Positions 23,901 to 38,900 of a stretch of 64,000 nt of DNA are shown here, in pieces. Each line of letters opens with the position of its first letter. The first letter of the stretch is position 1. The translations under genes and the position numbers were made by a program. This stretch comes from Ypsolopha sequella (Eukaryota > Arthropoda > Insecta > Lepidoptera > Ypsolophidae): contig OW203989.1 of NCBI GenBank assembly GCA_934047225.1, forward strand, positions 4,935,977-4,999,976. Direction: 5' to 3'. The notes beneath the pieces were generated by a model that saw only the letters and a program-made list of their open reading frames with translations, ran no database searches and was not told where the DNA came from.

Positions 23901-26900
23901 ATACAGCTAATAACTAGTTCAGAGGTTAGCGCTTCAACTACAACTGTTTTATAGATATTCCAATTTTGTTCCATACGAAGTAGTCCGTACTAAAAAGTAG
24001 TTTTTAGCTAAAAAGCAAAGCCTCGGTCTATGACTGTATAGTCTATTTCTCCAAACCATAGTTCAGGAGCGGCTAGGTTAGCATGCAGGTGCAAAATCAC
24101 AGAATGGCTCCTTGAAAAATTCAAAACTAATCTCTTTTAAGCAGGTTTCTCACACATTGATAAAACCATTTTAAAAAGACTTGAAATTTTCCTTTTTCTG
24201 CTCACAGATAGTGGATGGAAATGCGAAGACGGATGTCTCAAACAGGAAAGAGCCAGGACTGTTCTGTGGAGAGATCGAGCAGCCGCAGACCTTCATCTCA
24301 GAGACTAACTTCGTGAAGATAGTCTTCCATGCCGACAACTTCACGGATCAGACTTACTTCAGCTTTGACTCCAGGTGAGTGCCATTGTGATCTAAGGTCT
24401 TTGCTTTACCCACCTTCGGAACGAAGATCTTGGCCCCAGTTTGATACGAACTCTTATTTTAGGAAGAAATCGATCTCAGGAAGACTCAAATATAGGTATA
24501 AGTATGTGTAACGTTTACATATATAAGCAGGAATTAAAAAGATGGCAATAATTTTCAGAAGAAACAAGCGCACAAAAAATAAGCAGAATCACATTTATTA
24601 ATTTTTTTTTCGTATTTTACAAAACAATTGAAGAAACAATACCAATACAAAAATCAAAGCAAATCCGGATATACCTACCGATATTTGTTTGCCCCAGTCA
24701 CAGACTACTAAGCCATTAGACGCCGTAAGGAGGGCCAACCTTTTTCGCCAACACATCAGTGCAATTTCACTACTATACAAATGTCATTCCATACTATTCC
24801 ATCCCTGTTTTCTTACTTAGTACCCTTCCTGCATCACCCCGGCAGTAGCAGAAAAATCCATTTCTTGTCACGTGGTTGATAAGATGATAAGATGTCTAAT
24901 GGCTACATATATAAGGATCTTATAGCGCGTGGATTGGTTGTGTCCAAAATCGGAACTAACGCCGCTACCATACTCCTTGTTTCACAGATGCGCCCCCTGT
25001 CACTGTCATTCACGCGCCATCAGATCCTTGTAGCACTAAAATCATCTGTGAGCACAGTTATTGTCGTATTTTGGCAATTAATACAGCCTGTAAAATTTAT
25101 TTGCTAGTAATGAGTTTGGCAGTTTTGAACTTTGCTCTAGAATCCGTTTCAAGTAATAAAATTCTTTCTTTTTTAGTAAACGAAATGAAGCATCCTCAAA
25201 GGTCTAAGTAGCTCTCGAAAACCTAGTTCAATATATGCTTTGTTACAGAGCTGAACAACAGTTTGAAGTATATCTCCGATACGGGCAGCATCCAGAATTG
25301 TACCCAAACCGAAGAGGGGAAGTTGTAGCTGGGTAAGTGTTAACATTCTCATATAAAAGAGATATATTTGTGTCTAAAGTACAACGGTATGTCCGTTTTG
25401 TTACCATGCTGTGATTTAAAAATCGAAGATTAAATGTTTTTAATTTATAATGCCTGTCAAATGATACAAGTTGACAGACCAGTTTAACTTCAGTTTGTGG
25501 TATATATCAGATCATTTTTATGCCGCATAAAGTTTTCTATGAACTTTAGAGTCAAACCTGAGATTTGCCACACTTCTAGCTTTTACAGTAACACATCTAT
25601 GAATATCGCACACCCAAATCGACTAGGGGAAGTCTCGACGGGAACCTTATCGTCTCCACCAACCCTCTTATGGGATTATAATGTCGCTCTGTAGATGATA
25701 AGGGCAGATATATAACAAATTGATAGTTTATGTTTTGGGTTGTGAAGATCACATCGAGATATACACTTGCAGTACTACATTGGTCACTATAATGAAGGAT
25801 ACAAGATAGGTACAAAGTCCAATGTGTATAACTTGATATGACCTCCACTGTACCTACTCGTATAAGATAGTTTGTTTAATATGATGGGAATTACTGAAAT
25901 TACACAAATGCAATTTTTCTTAAGCAATTTTAAAATCCTTGTAATAAACTTGTCATTTAGTTTTCCGTGTAATGTAACAAATTCTGAAACTTCTTGCTTA
26001 CTAAATAAAATATCCTTAAGAGTACCTGGTTATAGTTCTCGCAGCAAAAAAAATCATTTTCTATTAAGACATTTTCAGCTAATTATACAAGTAATAACTT
26101 TTTCAGGCGAAGTGAGGATACTTACAACAAAGAATTCTTAGAACTTAATTTGTTTAGGCATAGTTTAAATTCATTTAAATATAAGTTAAGTCGAGCATTG
26201 CTTGACGAATAACTCTTTAAATAAAATGTACTCTCAGTTACCTAGTTAAGATTACATAATTGAGATTTGTAAATTATCATGTGAAGTGTTGAGTAATTAT
26301 TACCTATTTATATAAATAACTGGCTTTCCAAGTCCAATAGTAACTCCCTAATGTAACTAAATAATATTTGTATAAGACTGTTGGTATCCGAAATAAATAA
26401 AAAAAATAAAAAAAATATATCTACACATTTTATGAAATTCCTAGTGAAATCGCACACGCACGTTTCATTGTAGTTGTCCTCCAATCAAAGCTCTTTCTAG
26501 AAGTTATCCAGGGATCTATTGTGTTTGTAGGTAGTCTAAATATTAATTCAGTCACATAATTTATTGTTAAAAAGAAAAATGCTTAACTTAAATGATTTTT
26601 CCCGCCACTGTAGATCGACCTTCTGACGTAAACCCTTATTTGTCACATGAATATATTTCAACTATGTTTACAACACCAATCAAAAAGACCCTGCATATTT
26701 AACCATAACAAGCAAAAACTGACGTCCTATTGATGGACCGAAACATTACACTTATGGACACAAAAGAAAACCCACGCAAAGGGTCCAAAATTCCCTTACA
26801 ATTTTTCCTCTATCTATTCAAATTCTCTCCCTCGAAGCTTCATAGAACTTTTTCCTTTGAGATAGGGAAATACGACACCTATTCTCATAAGAATAGAAGC

Positions 26901-29900
26901 GTTGAAATCGGCCAAAGTTATCTGTGTTTCTGTATCTGCCGACATCAAAGACTATTCATCTGTACGTAGACGTGATCGAAATTCCGAAGTAAATCGCCTG
27001 TTATATTTTTAAAGAGTCTCAAAGTTGTTTCTGTTAGAATTGATTGATTCGGATATAAATTGGAATGTTTCATGAGTGGTTGTTTTATTTGTTTGTTTGA
27101 GCTTTGCGCTGTTCGAGTTCGTTTGTTTTTGAATTAGAATCAAACGCTTTTACGGTTCTCGTGTAATTACGGCCCTTTGCACACCGACGTTGCGAAATGC
27201 GGAAGCGTTACCGCGATAAATTTGGCTCAATATATGAAAAAATATAAGATATATATCAAAGAGCGTAATTTGTGAGTTATCCATACAACATTATCATTAG
27301 CATCAATTTGTTTCGCTGTTAAAACAACTCAATGAGACGGTTTGAACATCTGCAATATAAAGCATTATTTCATTGTAGCCGATTCTAAAGGCTTTGATTT
27401 TAGTTTTAGTGCCGTCAAAACTAAAATTATACCTTAGTAATGTAGCTTCTGTTCTTAACAGTTAGGGACTATCTTACAATGAAAAAAAAATTGTTTTGAC
27501 ATCATTAAAACTAAAATTAAAGCCTTTAGAATCGGCTTTATTAATGCCTTATATTTGGAAGTTGTCTATTTGTTGTTCCTTAATGATACCATGAGGTGAA
27601 ACCGGTTAGAGTTATAAATTTAGTGATATTGTGAATCAGTACATGTGTTTTATCAAGATGTTGGAGATGATTTGAAATTTTAGGACATGAACTTTGTATG
27701 TTTAGTAATTGCGATTGTCGGCACTCAATGAAACTTGGAAAATAATACAATGAATATCTAATAACAGTACTAAATAACTATATCGTCTCACTTCAAATCA
27801 TTTCTTTTCTTCACCCAACCGGTTTCAGTTTTACAAAATGATGAAACTTGTTAAAATTGTTTGTAATAATGCGAATGTCAGGAAATCATAGTAAATACCA
27901 CGTCCTGTACTATTAAAATACGTGTAGGAAGTAAATTTAAGATTGTAGTAAGAAATTGTCATAGTACACATAGTAGTGTAAGAGACATGTGTGTTCTATA
28001 ACATATAGGACGAATGACTGATTACTACTCAACTGTCTGTAACCACTTTGCGGTAGAGCTTTATATGACGTCATACCGGAACACAAGGATTCGCTTGGTG
28101 GCAATGTGGCATGGTATCATCATGAGAGTGGGGACAAGCCATGGCTGAACCAGTGGCGTGCACAGAACTTTTTTCCGGAAAAGCAACCAGAAGGTCAAGT
28201 TTGACAATTTAAAAAATATAAAAAAAAATTAATAACATTTTAAAAAAAAATTTGTATGACGCCAGGGTAGGCACTTTCTACCCTTGAGTGAACATTTCAT
28301 ATCAACTTTCTTTTTTCAAAGAGTTATTTAAATTTTTGTTTTTTTTTATGTCAAACTTGACCTTCTGATTGTTTTTCCGGAAAAAAGTTATGCACGCCAC
28401 TGGGCTGAACCTTACCATCAGTCCAAGTGAAAGAAAATGACGATTAGGTAGTCTCACTGCCCAGGGTGTGACAGGCGTATTTAGAGTGATCAGATCTTGT
28501 ATTTCAGTTACGTCAATCGAGGAGGCCCCTTTCCTGTACTCCAAAATGTAATAATAATAATAATAAATAGTATTTTGTGCAACTGTAACATAATGTGAGA
28601 CTTTGGGACACAAGTGCTTGTTTACGAAACGAACAAAGTGAGTTGTCATGATACCTGAGCCTATGGAATTAGAATTTATATGCCTAGACCAATCACAAGC
28701 AAGAAGGTAAAGAGGGCGTGGTTTAAGAAATTAAGACAGACTGTTATCGCTTGTGATTGGTTCTCTAGCGATGTTATATTTAATACATTTTCCGATCACA
28801 GTGAATTACGGGTATCGTAATGTAATATTATAAAACATAAACATAAAATATCTTTATTGACCATAAAACATCATAAAATACAATATTATTATTATTATTA
28901 TATTTATTGTATTATTATTATTATATTTATTATATTATTATTATTATAAAATATTATTAATTATAACATTGCACAATAACAAGTTATGTCTGTACAGAGA
29001 CGAACTTATATTATTTATAATATATAACGATATATAATATATAGTACAATAAAATAAAGGGGGGGATATAGTATAAACACAAACAAATGGTAAATCTACA
29101 TAAAGCTATACAAATACATACAAACCGAATATAAATACATAAATAATACTAGATACAGACGATGACTCTTGGGACTGCGATTCAAATAGTAGTTTATGCT
29201 ACTAGGGCGAAAAGGAATAAATTACGAGGACGATTTAAAACACGAGCGTAGCGAGTGTTTTAAACGTAACCGAGTAATTTATTGCTTTTACGCCCGTGTA
29301 TCATACTACGTTTTTCAATGCATAGTGTGAGGAAATGAAAACAAATATAATCTTGTGAACTTTAAATTATAATTGGCTCAAAAGGACTGTATCCAGAGCC
29401 GTTAAACAGTGGAAAAAAAAGTATAACATCTATGGTACACAGGAAAGGCTGCAGGTTAGCCAATCATTGTAAATAAATAAAAAAATAATAATAATAAAGC
29501 CCTAGGGCAAAATAATCGACTTTTTGTTCGGTTTTGATGCATAAAAAGTGGGCCTTTACGAGCACATACATTGAAAAAAAAATTAGGTACTTAACAATTT
29601 TGTGATTGAAAGTAAAGCTGGTAAACTTTATTTTTGAAAACAGCAATAGTTGGCGAATCTTGAATAAACAAAGTTAGACTATTCCAGAGATGGATTGCAG
29701 ATACTGTAAACAAATAGAAGTACATGTCTGTGCTGTGTATATGGGTAGATGGGTACGAAGTAACTTTTACATTAAATAACATGGTATTTCCCAAAAAACG
29801 GTAACGTACCCCGTAGTTATGCAAAGAGGCTTAACAATACCACACAGACCACAAAACAACAAAAACTCTGTTTCTAAAACTTCCGTTTCAATTTACTAAA

Positions 29901-32900
29901 GTGCTTTTTAAGTAGACAGATTTAGGACGAGAATATTCACTAAGTACAAATTAATCTTTTCTTAAATGTTACTTTTAACTTTACTTTCCACAACTCAGAA
30001 CCTGCTTTGTCTAAAACCAATCTATTAAAAGTTTACTTCAGTAAAGTTATTTTACTCTGAATGCGAACTAATTTGATTTAATTTTGTCTTTCAATCTATT
30101 TGGCACGACCCATGTCTAAACTGGAGGGTTTCAGTGTAAAATGTAAAGTCCTCAGTATACAATGGGCCATAATTGCCCAAGCTCAACCATACGCCATGGT
30201 AGGTATTCGTAGTACCGCTGTTCACACAATGGTTAATCCTTCATTTACTGCATGGCGATCGATGATGATGGACGTTGTGACAGTTGCGGCCTCTGTGACT
30301 TAGTAATTTATATATTCAGTTAACAAATATTATTTATGGGCGCATAATTCTTAGATTATTATGATAATTATTAATATATATACGTAAGATATGTATTTAC
30401 AGTCAACGTGCGAGACAGACTGAATGACAGGCCATTGTGTGAACAAGCAAGCCACGACGCACCACGACTCTTTTAAAATGTGTCGCGGTGCTGTGTGTAT
30501 GATTGCTTACACGAATAAGCCATTGCTGTCCAGTGAACGCCAGTATTCCCTGTACGCAATGGCGTTGGCCTTTCTTTGGCGAGCAGCCAGCTATTCTTAG
30601 GTTTGATTTGATACGGCCATTGTAGGGTCTTTTAACCCTCTGATATCTCATTATCGCTAAAACAACCGATCACAGTCCAGATCGTGGCTCGAACACCGCA
30701 TGAAAATTAAATCCTTGCCATGTAAATTAGGTATCTGTCTATTTAAAATAAATGTTTGTGTCAATGTAAGATTCCAATACAATATTTAAGAAATAAAAGA
30801 TTGTTTACAACCTAAACAAACCTACCGTTTTTTTTTATCTTTACGTACATTGAGAATAATCAGTTTAAATGATAATTCTTTCCCGGGAGTAATTTTGTAT
30901 CTAAATATCGCGCGTTCTTCTTATGTCGCCAACCTTTAGTATATAATTGTTTCCGTTTTTTACACGTATTTTAATGTTTTCACAAAAATATACAATTGTC
31001 CAGTTAAATATACATGATGATAATGATGGCCCACCCATGGCGACAACTGCCACCCTTAGTCGGTACGACGCTGGTGCGAAGGTGGCCAACTAATGTAGCT
31101 GATCTTTCCAATAAACTTTCGTGCAAACTGAGCGCATGTGAGTATACCGTCTACATAACTATTTCCAAGATACGTAGTTTATTATTATTTACCTCCAAGA
31201 CCCAAGAAGAAGTGAAATAGGTACAATAAACAAATTGCCTTATGTCTGACTACGACAATATGTCACAAGTTTCCAAAACCGCAAGCATAAATTCGAGAAA
31301 ACCTTCGCCACTCACCCAAAACGAGGAAGATTTACCGCCAAAACGTGTGCATTCAAATAAAAACAAATTGCAAAAATGTCCCACACGTGTCGCGCCTGAC
31401 TCAGCCAAAAAGTGGCACACTCGACTTAAATTCAAAGAGCTGATTACATGACATAAATTCTCGCTAGAGCAATAATAGGTGGGAGGAGGCCTGGCCAGCC
31501 ATTGAGCAGATTTATTTGCAATTTCGGTCACGTCCTGGACCAAAGTAGTCCCCATTTAGGGGTTGGTGCTAGGAATGACGTCGTGACATAGAGATTGTGC
31601 TCAAAAGAAGCGTTGAAACTGTTATAAAATTTTCAGTTTTCTTTGCAATTTGATACACCAGGTGTAAATGTACTGGATTTTTATAATGGGTGTAAATGTA
31701 CTGGTATTAATGATACAGCTAAACAGCTTTCCAAATGAAACGTAACTAAGCACAAATGAAACGTAACTAAACACAAATGAAACGTAACTAAACACAAATG
31801 AAACGTAACTAAACACAAATGAAACGTAACTCAACACAAATGAAACGTCACTAAACACAAATGAAACGTTACTAAACACAAATGAAACGTAACTAAACAC
31901 AAATCAAACGTAACTAATCACAAATGAAACGTAACTAAACATAAATCAAACGTAACTAAACACAAATGAAACTTAACTAAACACAAATAAAACGTGGCTA
32001 AACACAAAGATAAGTAAGCGGAAAAAGATCATTGTCAATTTTTTCCACAAATTGAGTTAATAAATCAAATATCCGATAAATAAAATGTCTGGAGTCAACG
32101 GTTGAGCAAAAACAGAAACTTGAAAAAAATAACACAGTCCACAGAATATCGCTTTTAAAAATATACCGGGCTTCAGAAATATGTGCAAAAGTTAAAGAAA
32201 TTGTCTATGGACTGTGACTATGGCTGATAGCAGTTTGCTTTTGAAGAAAAAAAAAACCGTAATTTAAATTCTTAATAAGTAATAAAATAATCACTTAAGC
32301 ATGTTTTTTCTACTAATTTCAAAACTACCTTCTTTTGACTATACGATCCTTCTTTCCGCCTACCCTTCAAGTGACAAAAAATGTTCTAGTCTCCATGCTA
32401 GCTTTAAAACCTACAGTAAATTTTGGTTGGGCAAGCTCAATGTTTTTATTTAAGAAAGTTATGTAGTATAATCAGTAAAACAAGCAGTTTTATTTAAAGG
32501 TAGCAGTCCATTTACACCTGGTCATTGACGTACATAATACCTGGTATATTATTTTGGTCTAGATCTTTTTTCTGGCTTGACCACACACCACAATGTTGTT
32601 AACATACAGTATTTTCAGTGTATTGGAGGATGTTGCGGTTGATTTTAATAAATATATAGTTCCACAATAATAAATTGCAAACAGTTTTCATGGACTTTTG
32701 AAATTAATTTGTGGTTCAAACTCTTTGTGTCAGTGGAAATGATGATACAGTTGTAAATAAAATCGTTCTGAGTTTACATATTTCAATAATAATTAATCAA
32801 GTACGTACACTTCCGTAGCTTTAACGTTATTACTTTTATAATAAAATTATTTATTCATTTTACCCTAAACATAAGTAAGTTGTATCTCAACTAATCTATC

Positions 32901-35900
32901 AGTTAATATTTTAGTTTTTACGAACTGATAGATTATTTTAATGTAATTTTTATCCATCCATCCGTATTCTTCCACTGCTGAACATAGGTCTCATCCATAA
33001 TTTTTATGTTCACTACTTAAGGAGCTTCATGTTTAAAAAATCAGGTATTATCATATTAAACATAAAATTGTAGGTTACCTTCATAGAAAAGTACCTTGCG
33101 TGGCTAGTGTGTGTAAGCATACACGCACACAATGGCAAGATCTTAGAATGCCAGAAAGACTCTATAGGCCATAGAATATAAATATTAGGGCTACGCTGCA
33201 GTCGTGCTAAGTCTCAAGTTACATAGCGAAAATACATTTAACTATAAAGCTGACTTTAAAGACTTTAGTTTTAGGTTAAGTGTTGTCAAAACTAACATTT
33301 ATTAATTGCAAAATAATACCTAATAAAAGCTAAGTTACCTCAATTTTAGTTTTGACAGCACTAAATTGCATCGGAAATACAGTTTATCTAAAAGATAAAA
33401 CCGTATGCACTTAACCTAAAAACCCTTGAAATACCAAAGGCAAGCCCTGTAACATGCACAAAAATACACAAAAAGGCGCTACACAATACATCTGTAACTT
33501 CTTCATACTCAGCCAATCGACTTGAAGGTCGAGTCGACCCCAGTTATTACTCAATAAATCAAAGACTGAAGTGACATTTCGGATAAGTCTCTATAAGTAA
33601 TTGGCATCTACGATTTATATCTCGAGTGACTTATTAGTTCTAGTTGTTATTAATAGAGACTGTTATTGATCGCTTTTATTGTTTCTGTGTTTCATTATAC
33701 GACCCAGTTTTTCTAGCGCTCTGCAGGGGATAAGTTTAAAAATGGAACACACTTTGTAACGTAAATAATGTGATTAATCTGACAGGTTAATTTGTGATTG
33801 AAAACCTCTCAATATCATATTTGAATAATCGTATAGAAAAGAGGTGCGCCTCTGCACTTGCCCACCTTTGCGGTAGCACCAATGGCATTCTGAAGGTATT
33901 TTCATACCGGTGGGACTCTCCTCTCTTACAGAGATGGATGCAGCTCCACACTAAACTATAATTAATTAAGAATTTTGTACCTACTAACATACCAATTAAG
34001 TTACTGGTACTAATACTCTATGGACATGTACCTGAAATAAAAATATTAAATTAAATTGAAAATTGAATTGAATTGAATTACGTCGTAGTCTAAACGCATA
34101 TACGTGTCAAAAGCAACGTATGGGTTGACGTAGTTAAAACTTTCTACGGCGGCGTAGTACCCGTAGTAAATGTATCTACGATATAGTACCCGTAATAAAA
34201 CTAAAAATTAAAAAAATAATAAAATTAAAATATCTACGGCATAGTTTCCGTAGTAAAACTCTGTTTGGCCATATATCTGAAGTTAAAACTTGCACCAATT
34301 TGAAATAGAGTAACACAATAACTTCCTGATAATTTAATAAAATGCATTAATTCTTTGTACTATTTCTTTATTTCTTTTTTAATTATTTATTGCATGGTAA
34401 TTCTTATTATATGTATTTTTTTAAATTCCGAATTTAACATTTTTTTTATTATATAATGCTGAAAATTTTATTAATAATGATATAATAATTATTTTTAATT
34501 TTAATTTGATTTTATAAACTTTTGTTCAATTTTTAATCAGAGCTAAATATTGTTTTTTATAATAAAAAAAAAAACAATAGTATTAAGCCTATGCACTATG
34601 TATTATTATTTTAAGTTTGAAATGGGGCCATCTGAAAACCAGCGTTGTAGAATTGCTTGCAATCTACAGCAAATGCTGAGATGATTCCATTTTGTCACAA
34701 TTATGATTTTTGTGTGTACATATTATTGTACATCATAATATTTGCATGTGTGACAAATGAATTATTTTCTTTCTTTCTTAGGCGAAGCGATGCTATCTAC
34801 GGCGTATTAGCTGTAGGTAAAATTGTCTACGGCGTAGTAGCTTTAGGTTAACTGTCTACGCCGGTAGCCGTAGCTTAAACTGTCTATGACGTATTACCCG
34901 TAGTTAAATTGTCTACGGCGTTGCATCCGTGGTTTAAAAAGTCTACGACGTAGTAGATGTAGGTAAAATTGTCTACGGCGCTGTAGCCGTAACCAAAACT
35001 GTCTACGGCGTAGTATCCACAGTAAAACGGTCCACAGCTTTGTAGCCGTAGTTAAAACTATTTACGCCGTAACAGCCATAGGTAAAGCTGTCTACGGCGT
35101 AAATAATACCCGTAGTAAATCTATCTACGGTATAGTACCCGTAGTAAAACTGCCTACGCTGTAGACTGTAGGGCGTTGTATCCGTAGTTAAATCATTCGA
35201 TTGGTGTCAAGCCGCCATTTTGTTTGACATAACATAACTAGCAATTCAGAAGTTGCTACTTTATTACTCTGCAATTCGTTACATCCAAACAAAGAGTATT
35301 AGCGAAGCTTACGACCGACATCGTTTGATGTGTAAGATTAACGCCAAGCGAAGGAAGGGAATACGATTCCTTTGATAGATAGTGGTAATTACCACATAGA
35401 TTGCTTTCAACTTGTTCACATCACGCAACAAAGTTTTAATATACGTATTTATAGGTATTTATTGAAGAAATGTTTTTATCGTGTAAGAATGTTATTCATT
35501 TAAAGGTTCTTTATCAGCCATGTTATAAATAAGAAAAATAAATTCGCTGAAAACCTATCGAAGAATGTAATTGTATGATATTGTTGACAAAAATAGCAAA
35601 GATTGACTTTATTTAGCAATAAAATTATGTTGGTGAAAATATTTGTGTTCTCAGACTTTTTCGTTATTTTTGTGGAATAAATTAAAAAAACGTTAATGTA
35701 TGCAGCAAACTATTCATATAATATTGCTCCTGGCCATCAATTTGATTGTGACCGTAATAATTTCTTAATATTTTGTAATAAATCCGGAGAATCGATCCTT
35801 AAGACTGTACCTGAGCCTAGAGCATGACCAACTCCAGTCTATCTAGGATTCGTTTGAAGAAATTCGGACTCTCCTTGTATTGAAAAAAATATATTTGGTT

Positions 35901-38900
35901 TATTAATCTTTTTTCTAGGGATCTTACGTATAAACAATGTACTAAGATTTATACTTTTGTCAAAAAAAATGTTTTATACCCTCTTTTTTTTTGATTTTCA
36001 AATGTTCGCTTGAAGAACGCGGTTAAGAAATAAACTTGTTTTTTTTTTCATAAAATAGGTAATAGAAATATGAAGGTATATCACTTAAATTCAATATTTT
36101 TTCCCTACAAAATATTTCAGCATTAGCTAAAAACACACCAATTTGTTGTTTCGCTGCGTGATCACTAGTATTACGCGTCTAAGAAAAAGAGGCCAAAGAG
36201 CCAACATATATTCGCCTCTATGAAAAGCAATTAAAGTCTTTGCCATTAGACTTATTGTGCTGGACGGGTAATAAAAAAAGTTGCTAGAGTATGCCATCTT
36301 CTTAATTCTCGTTGACGCTCTAAAAATAAAAAACAATTGATTTTATTCCAGATAGTAACTCGGGTCCATCTTATAGAATAAGGATATTTTCTTTAAATAA
36401 AAGGATGTAATTATACTAATTAAACTAAGAACCTTGACTTTGGAATCAATTGGAAGCCATAGATGGATATGATTCAGAATAAATTTATTAAAGGTTAAAG
36501 CCCTGCATTTCAGACTGACCAAATGCCAAAGACACTACGCTGATCTGCTTAAACTCTATAACCTACAAACACTAAGTGACAGAAAACTTCTGTTAGATGC
36601 AATGACCGTTTACAATATCTTGAACAATGAATATGACTGCCCTACTCTTCTTGAGCAAATTAACTTAAGAGCGCCCACTCTACACAGTCTGGGTACTCTC
36701 AGTACCTACTGCACAAACTAACGCAGGCTATCAAAGCCCCCTTTGAAGAATATTTAACACAAATTAAATCAAATTTAAAAGGAAGTTAAGCAAATTTTAG
36801 ATACTAAAACTATTACAAGAAATCGTAACTAAATAATTATAAGATTAAATAAATAGGCATGGGTGTGTATGATGGTATGTGATTGCATTTACGTGATTGT
36901 GTGTATGAATGCCCAGTTTAGTCCAAGATCTGTTTTAGAACAATACTTTATATTTATACTTTTTGATTCAGAAATGTCACCAATAGTTACTACAAAATAA
37001 CGTACTTGAGAAAAGCGTAGAGAAAGTTAATTTAATTAACCTATAATAACTATGTGTTATCTGTAATTTACTTCTGTGTCTTTTCCATGAAATAAATAAA
37101 TAAAATAAATAATAGTAGTTTATGCTACAAGGGCGCAAAGGAATAAATTACGAGGACGATTTAAAACACGAGCATAGCGAGTGTTTTAAACGTAACCGAG
37201 TATTTTTTTGCTTTTACGCCTGTGTATCATACTACGTTTTTCAATGCATAGTGTGAGTAAATGAAAACAAATATAATCTTGTGAACTTTAAATTATAATT
37301 GGCACAAAAGGACTGTATCCAGAGCCGTTAAACAGTGGAAAAAAAAGTATAACATCTATGGTACACAGGAAAGTCTACAGGTTAGCCAACCATTGTAAAA
37401 AAATTAAAAAAAATAATAATAATAAAGCCCTAGGGCAAAATAATCGACTTTTTGTTCGGTTTTGATGCATAAAAAGTGGGCCTTTACGAGCACATGCATT
37501 GAAAACCTTTTTTATGCCAAAAACTAAAACTTTTACAACCCCCTTGTTATTTTTCTAGATCGTACTGCGAGCGCGTGTTCCGTGACTGCCGCCTCCAGAC
37601 GTGTTACGTGCAGTCGGCCGCGTACCCCGGAGTGTACCCTCGCAACCTGCACTGCCGGTACCACCTCAACACCAGGCTGCCCTACATCAAACTGTACATC
37701 GAGAATGAGGAGTTCAACATCGATGGGCAGCGCTGCGAGAACATCATGACCTGTCCCATGAGGCCTATTACTTCGGGTGAGGCTTTTTAAAAATCCTTAA
37801 GAGCCTGTACGTAGGATTAAACCACAAATTAATCACCTACAGAAGGTTTACTCTCCATAACTAGCGAAAACAGGCGCACGCACACATAGACGTATGCGTA
37901 CGACGATCTCGGATGAAGTCGGTCGATTGCCAATACGAAATTCTGCCGAGATCATCATGCGTACGCGTCTATGCATGTGTGCGTCTGTTTTCGTCGTCGA
38001 GTCGGCCTTCTGGTTGTATCCATTTTGTGACTGAACTCCTTCATCTCTGCATACAAAAAGGTTTAAGTTTTTGTGACACCAGTCTAGGTTCATATTTATA
38101 TTTTTTATCTTTATATACTTGTTAACTATCTTGCGTTTTCAGAAAATACTACAAAAACAAAATTATAAAAAGAAACATTTTTTTACACAGGAATCCAAAT
38201 TTTTTTATTTGTTGTATTATTTTTTAATTCAAGTACGTAGATACATAACATCCCTGTATGCTAAAAACAATCAAACTTTCGAGTTATTAACTTCAATCAA
38301 GACACAAGAGGGTCGAAATATATTTCGAAAAAACTTATTTTTATAATTAAAGTATATATCAATACTATATTTATGATATATATTTCTAATTTCTAAAAAT
38401 AAAAACTTCAAATTATATTAAATATAATATTTATTTATAGTTCTCGGCCTGCTAAAAACAATCAAAATTTCGAGTTCTTAACTTCAATCAAGACACAAGA
38501 GGGTCGAAATATATTTAAAAAAAGTTTTTACTTTTTTACAATAATACGAGTACTATGTAATTATGTATCATAACTATATTTATGATATATATTTCTCATT
38601 TCTAAAAATTAAAACTCATAAATTGTTTTAAATATAATTTTTATTTAAAGTACTTTGCATGCTTAAAACAACCTAACTTTCGAGTTATTATATTCAAAAA
38701 AGACACAAGAGAATCGGAAAATATTTAAAAAGAACTATTACTTTTGTTAAATTATAGTATTTATCATAACTATATTTATAATATAAATTTCCCATTAAAA
38801 ATAAAAACCTATAAATGGTATTAAACACAATATTTATTTAATAACTTCAATCAAACCATTCAGCCCTTGAATCCTCCTTTAAATACTAATACAGGAGAAC

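Noticed and set aside
22728..23950. Possible CRISPR-like array
   Set aside because: Units are contiguous without unique spacers, and the host is a eukaryote.
31242..31555. Overlapping ORFs on both strands, 69 and 101 codons
   Set aside because: No domain, no splice link to the CUB gene, and mutual overlap. The + frame may be a transposon remnant, but this cannot be shown.
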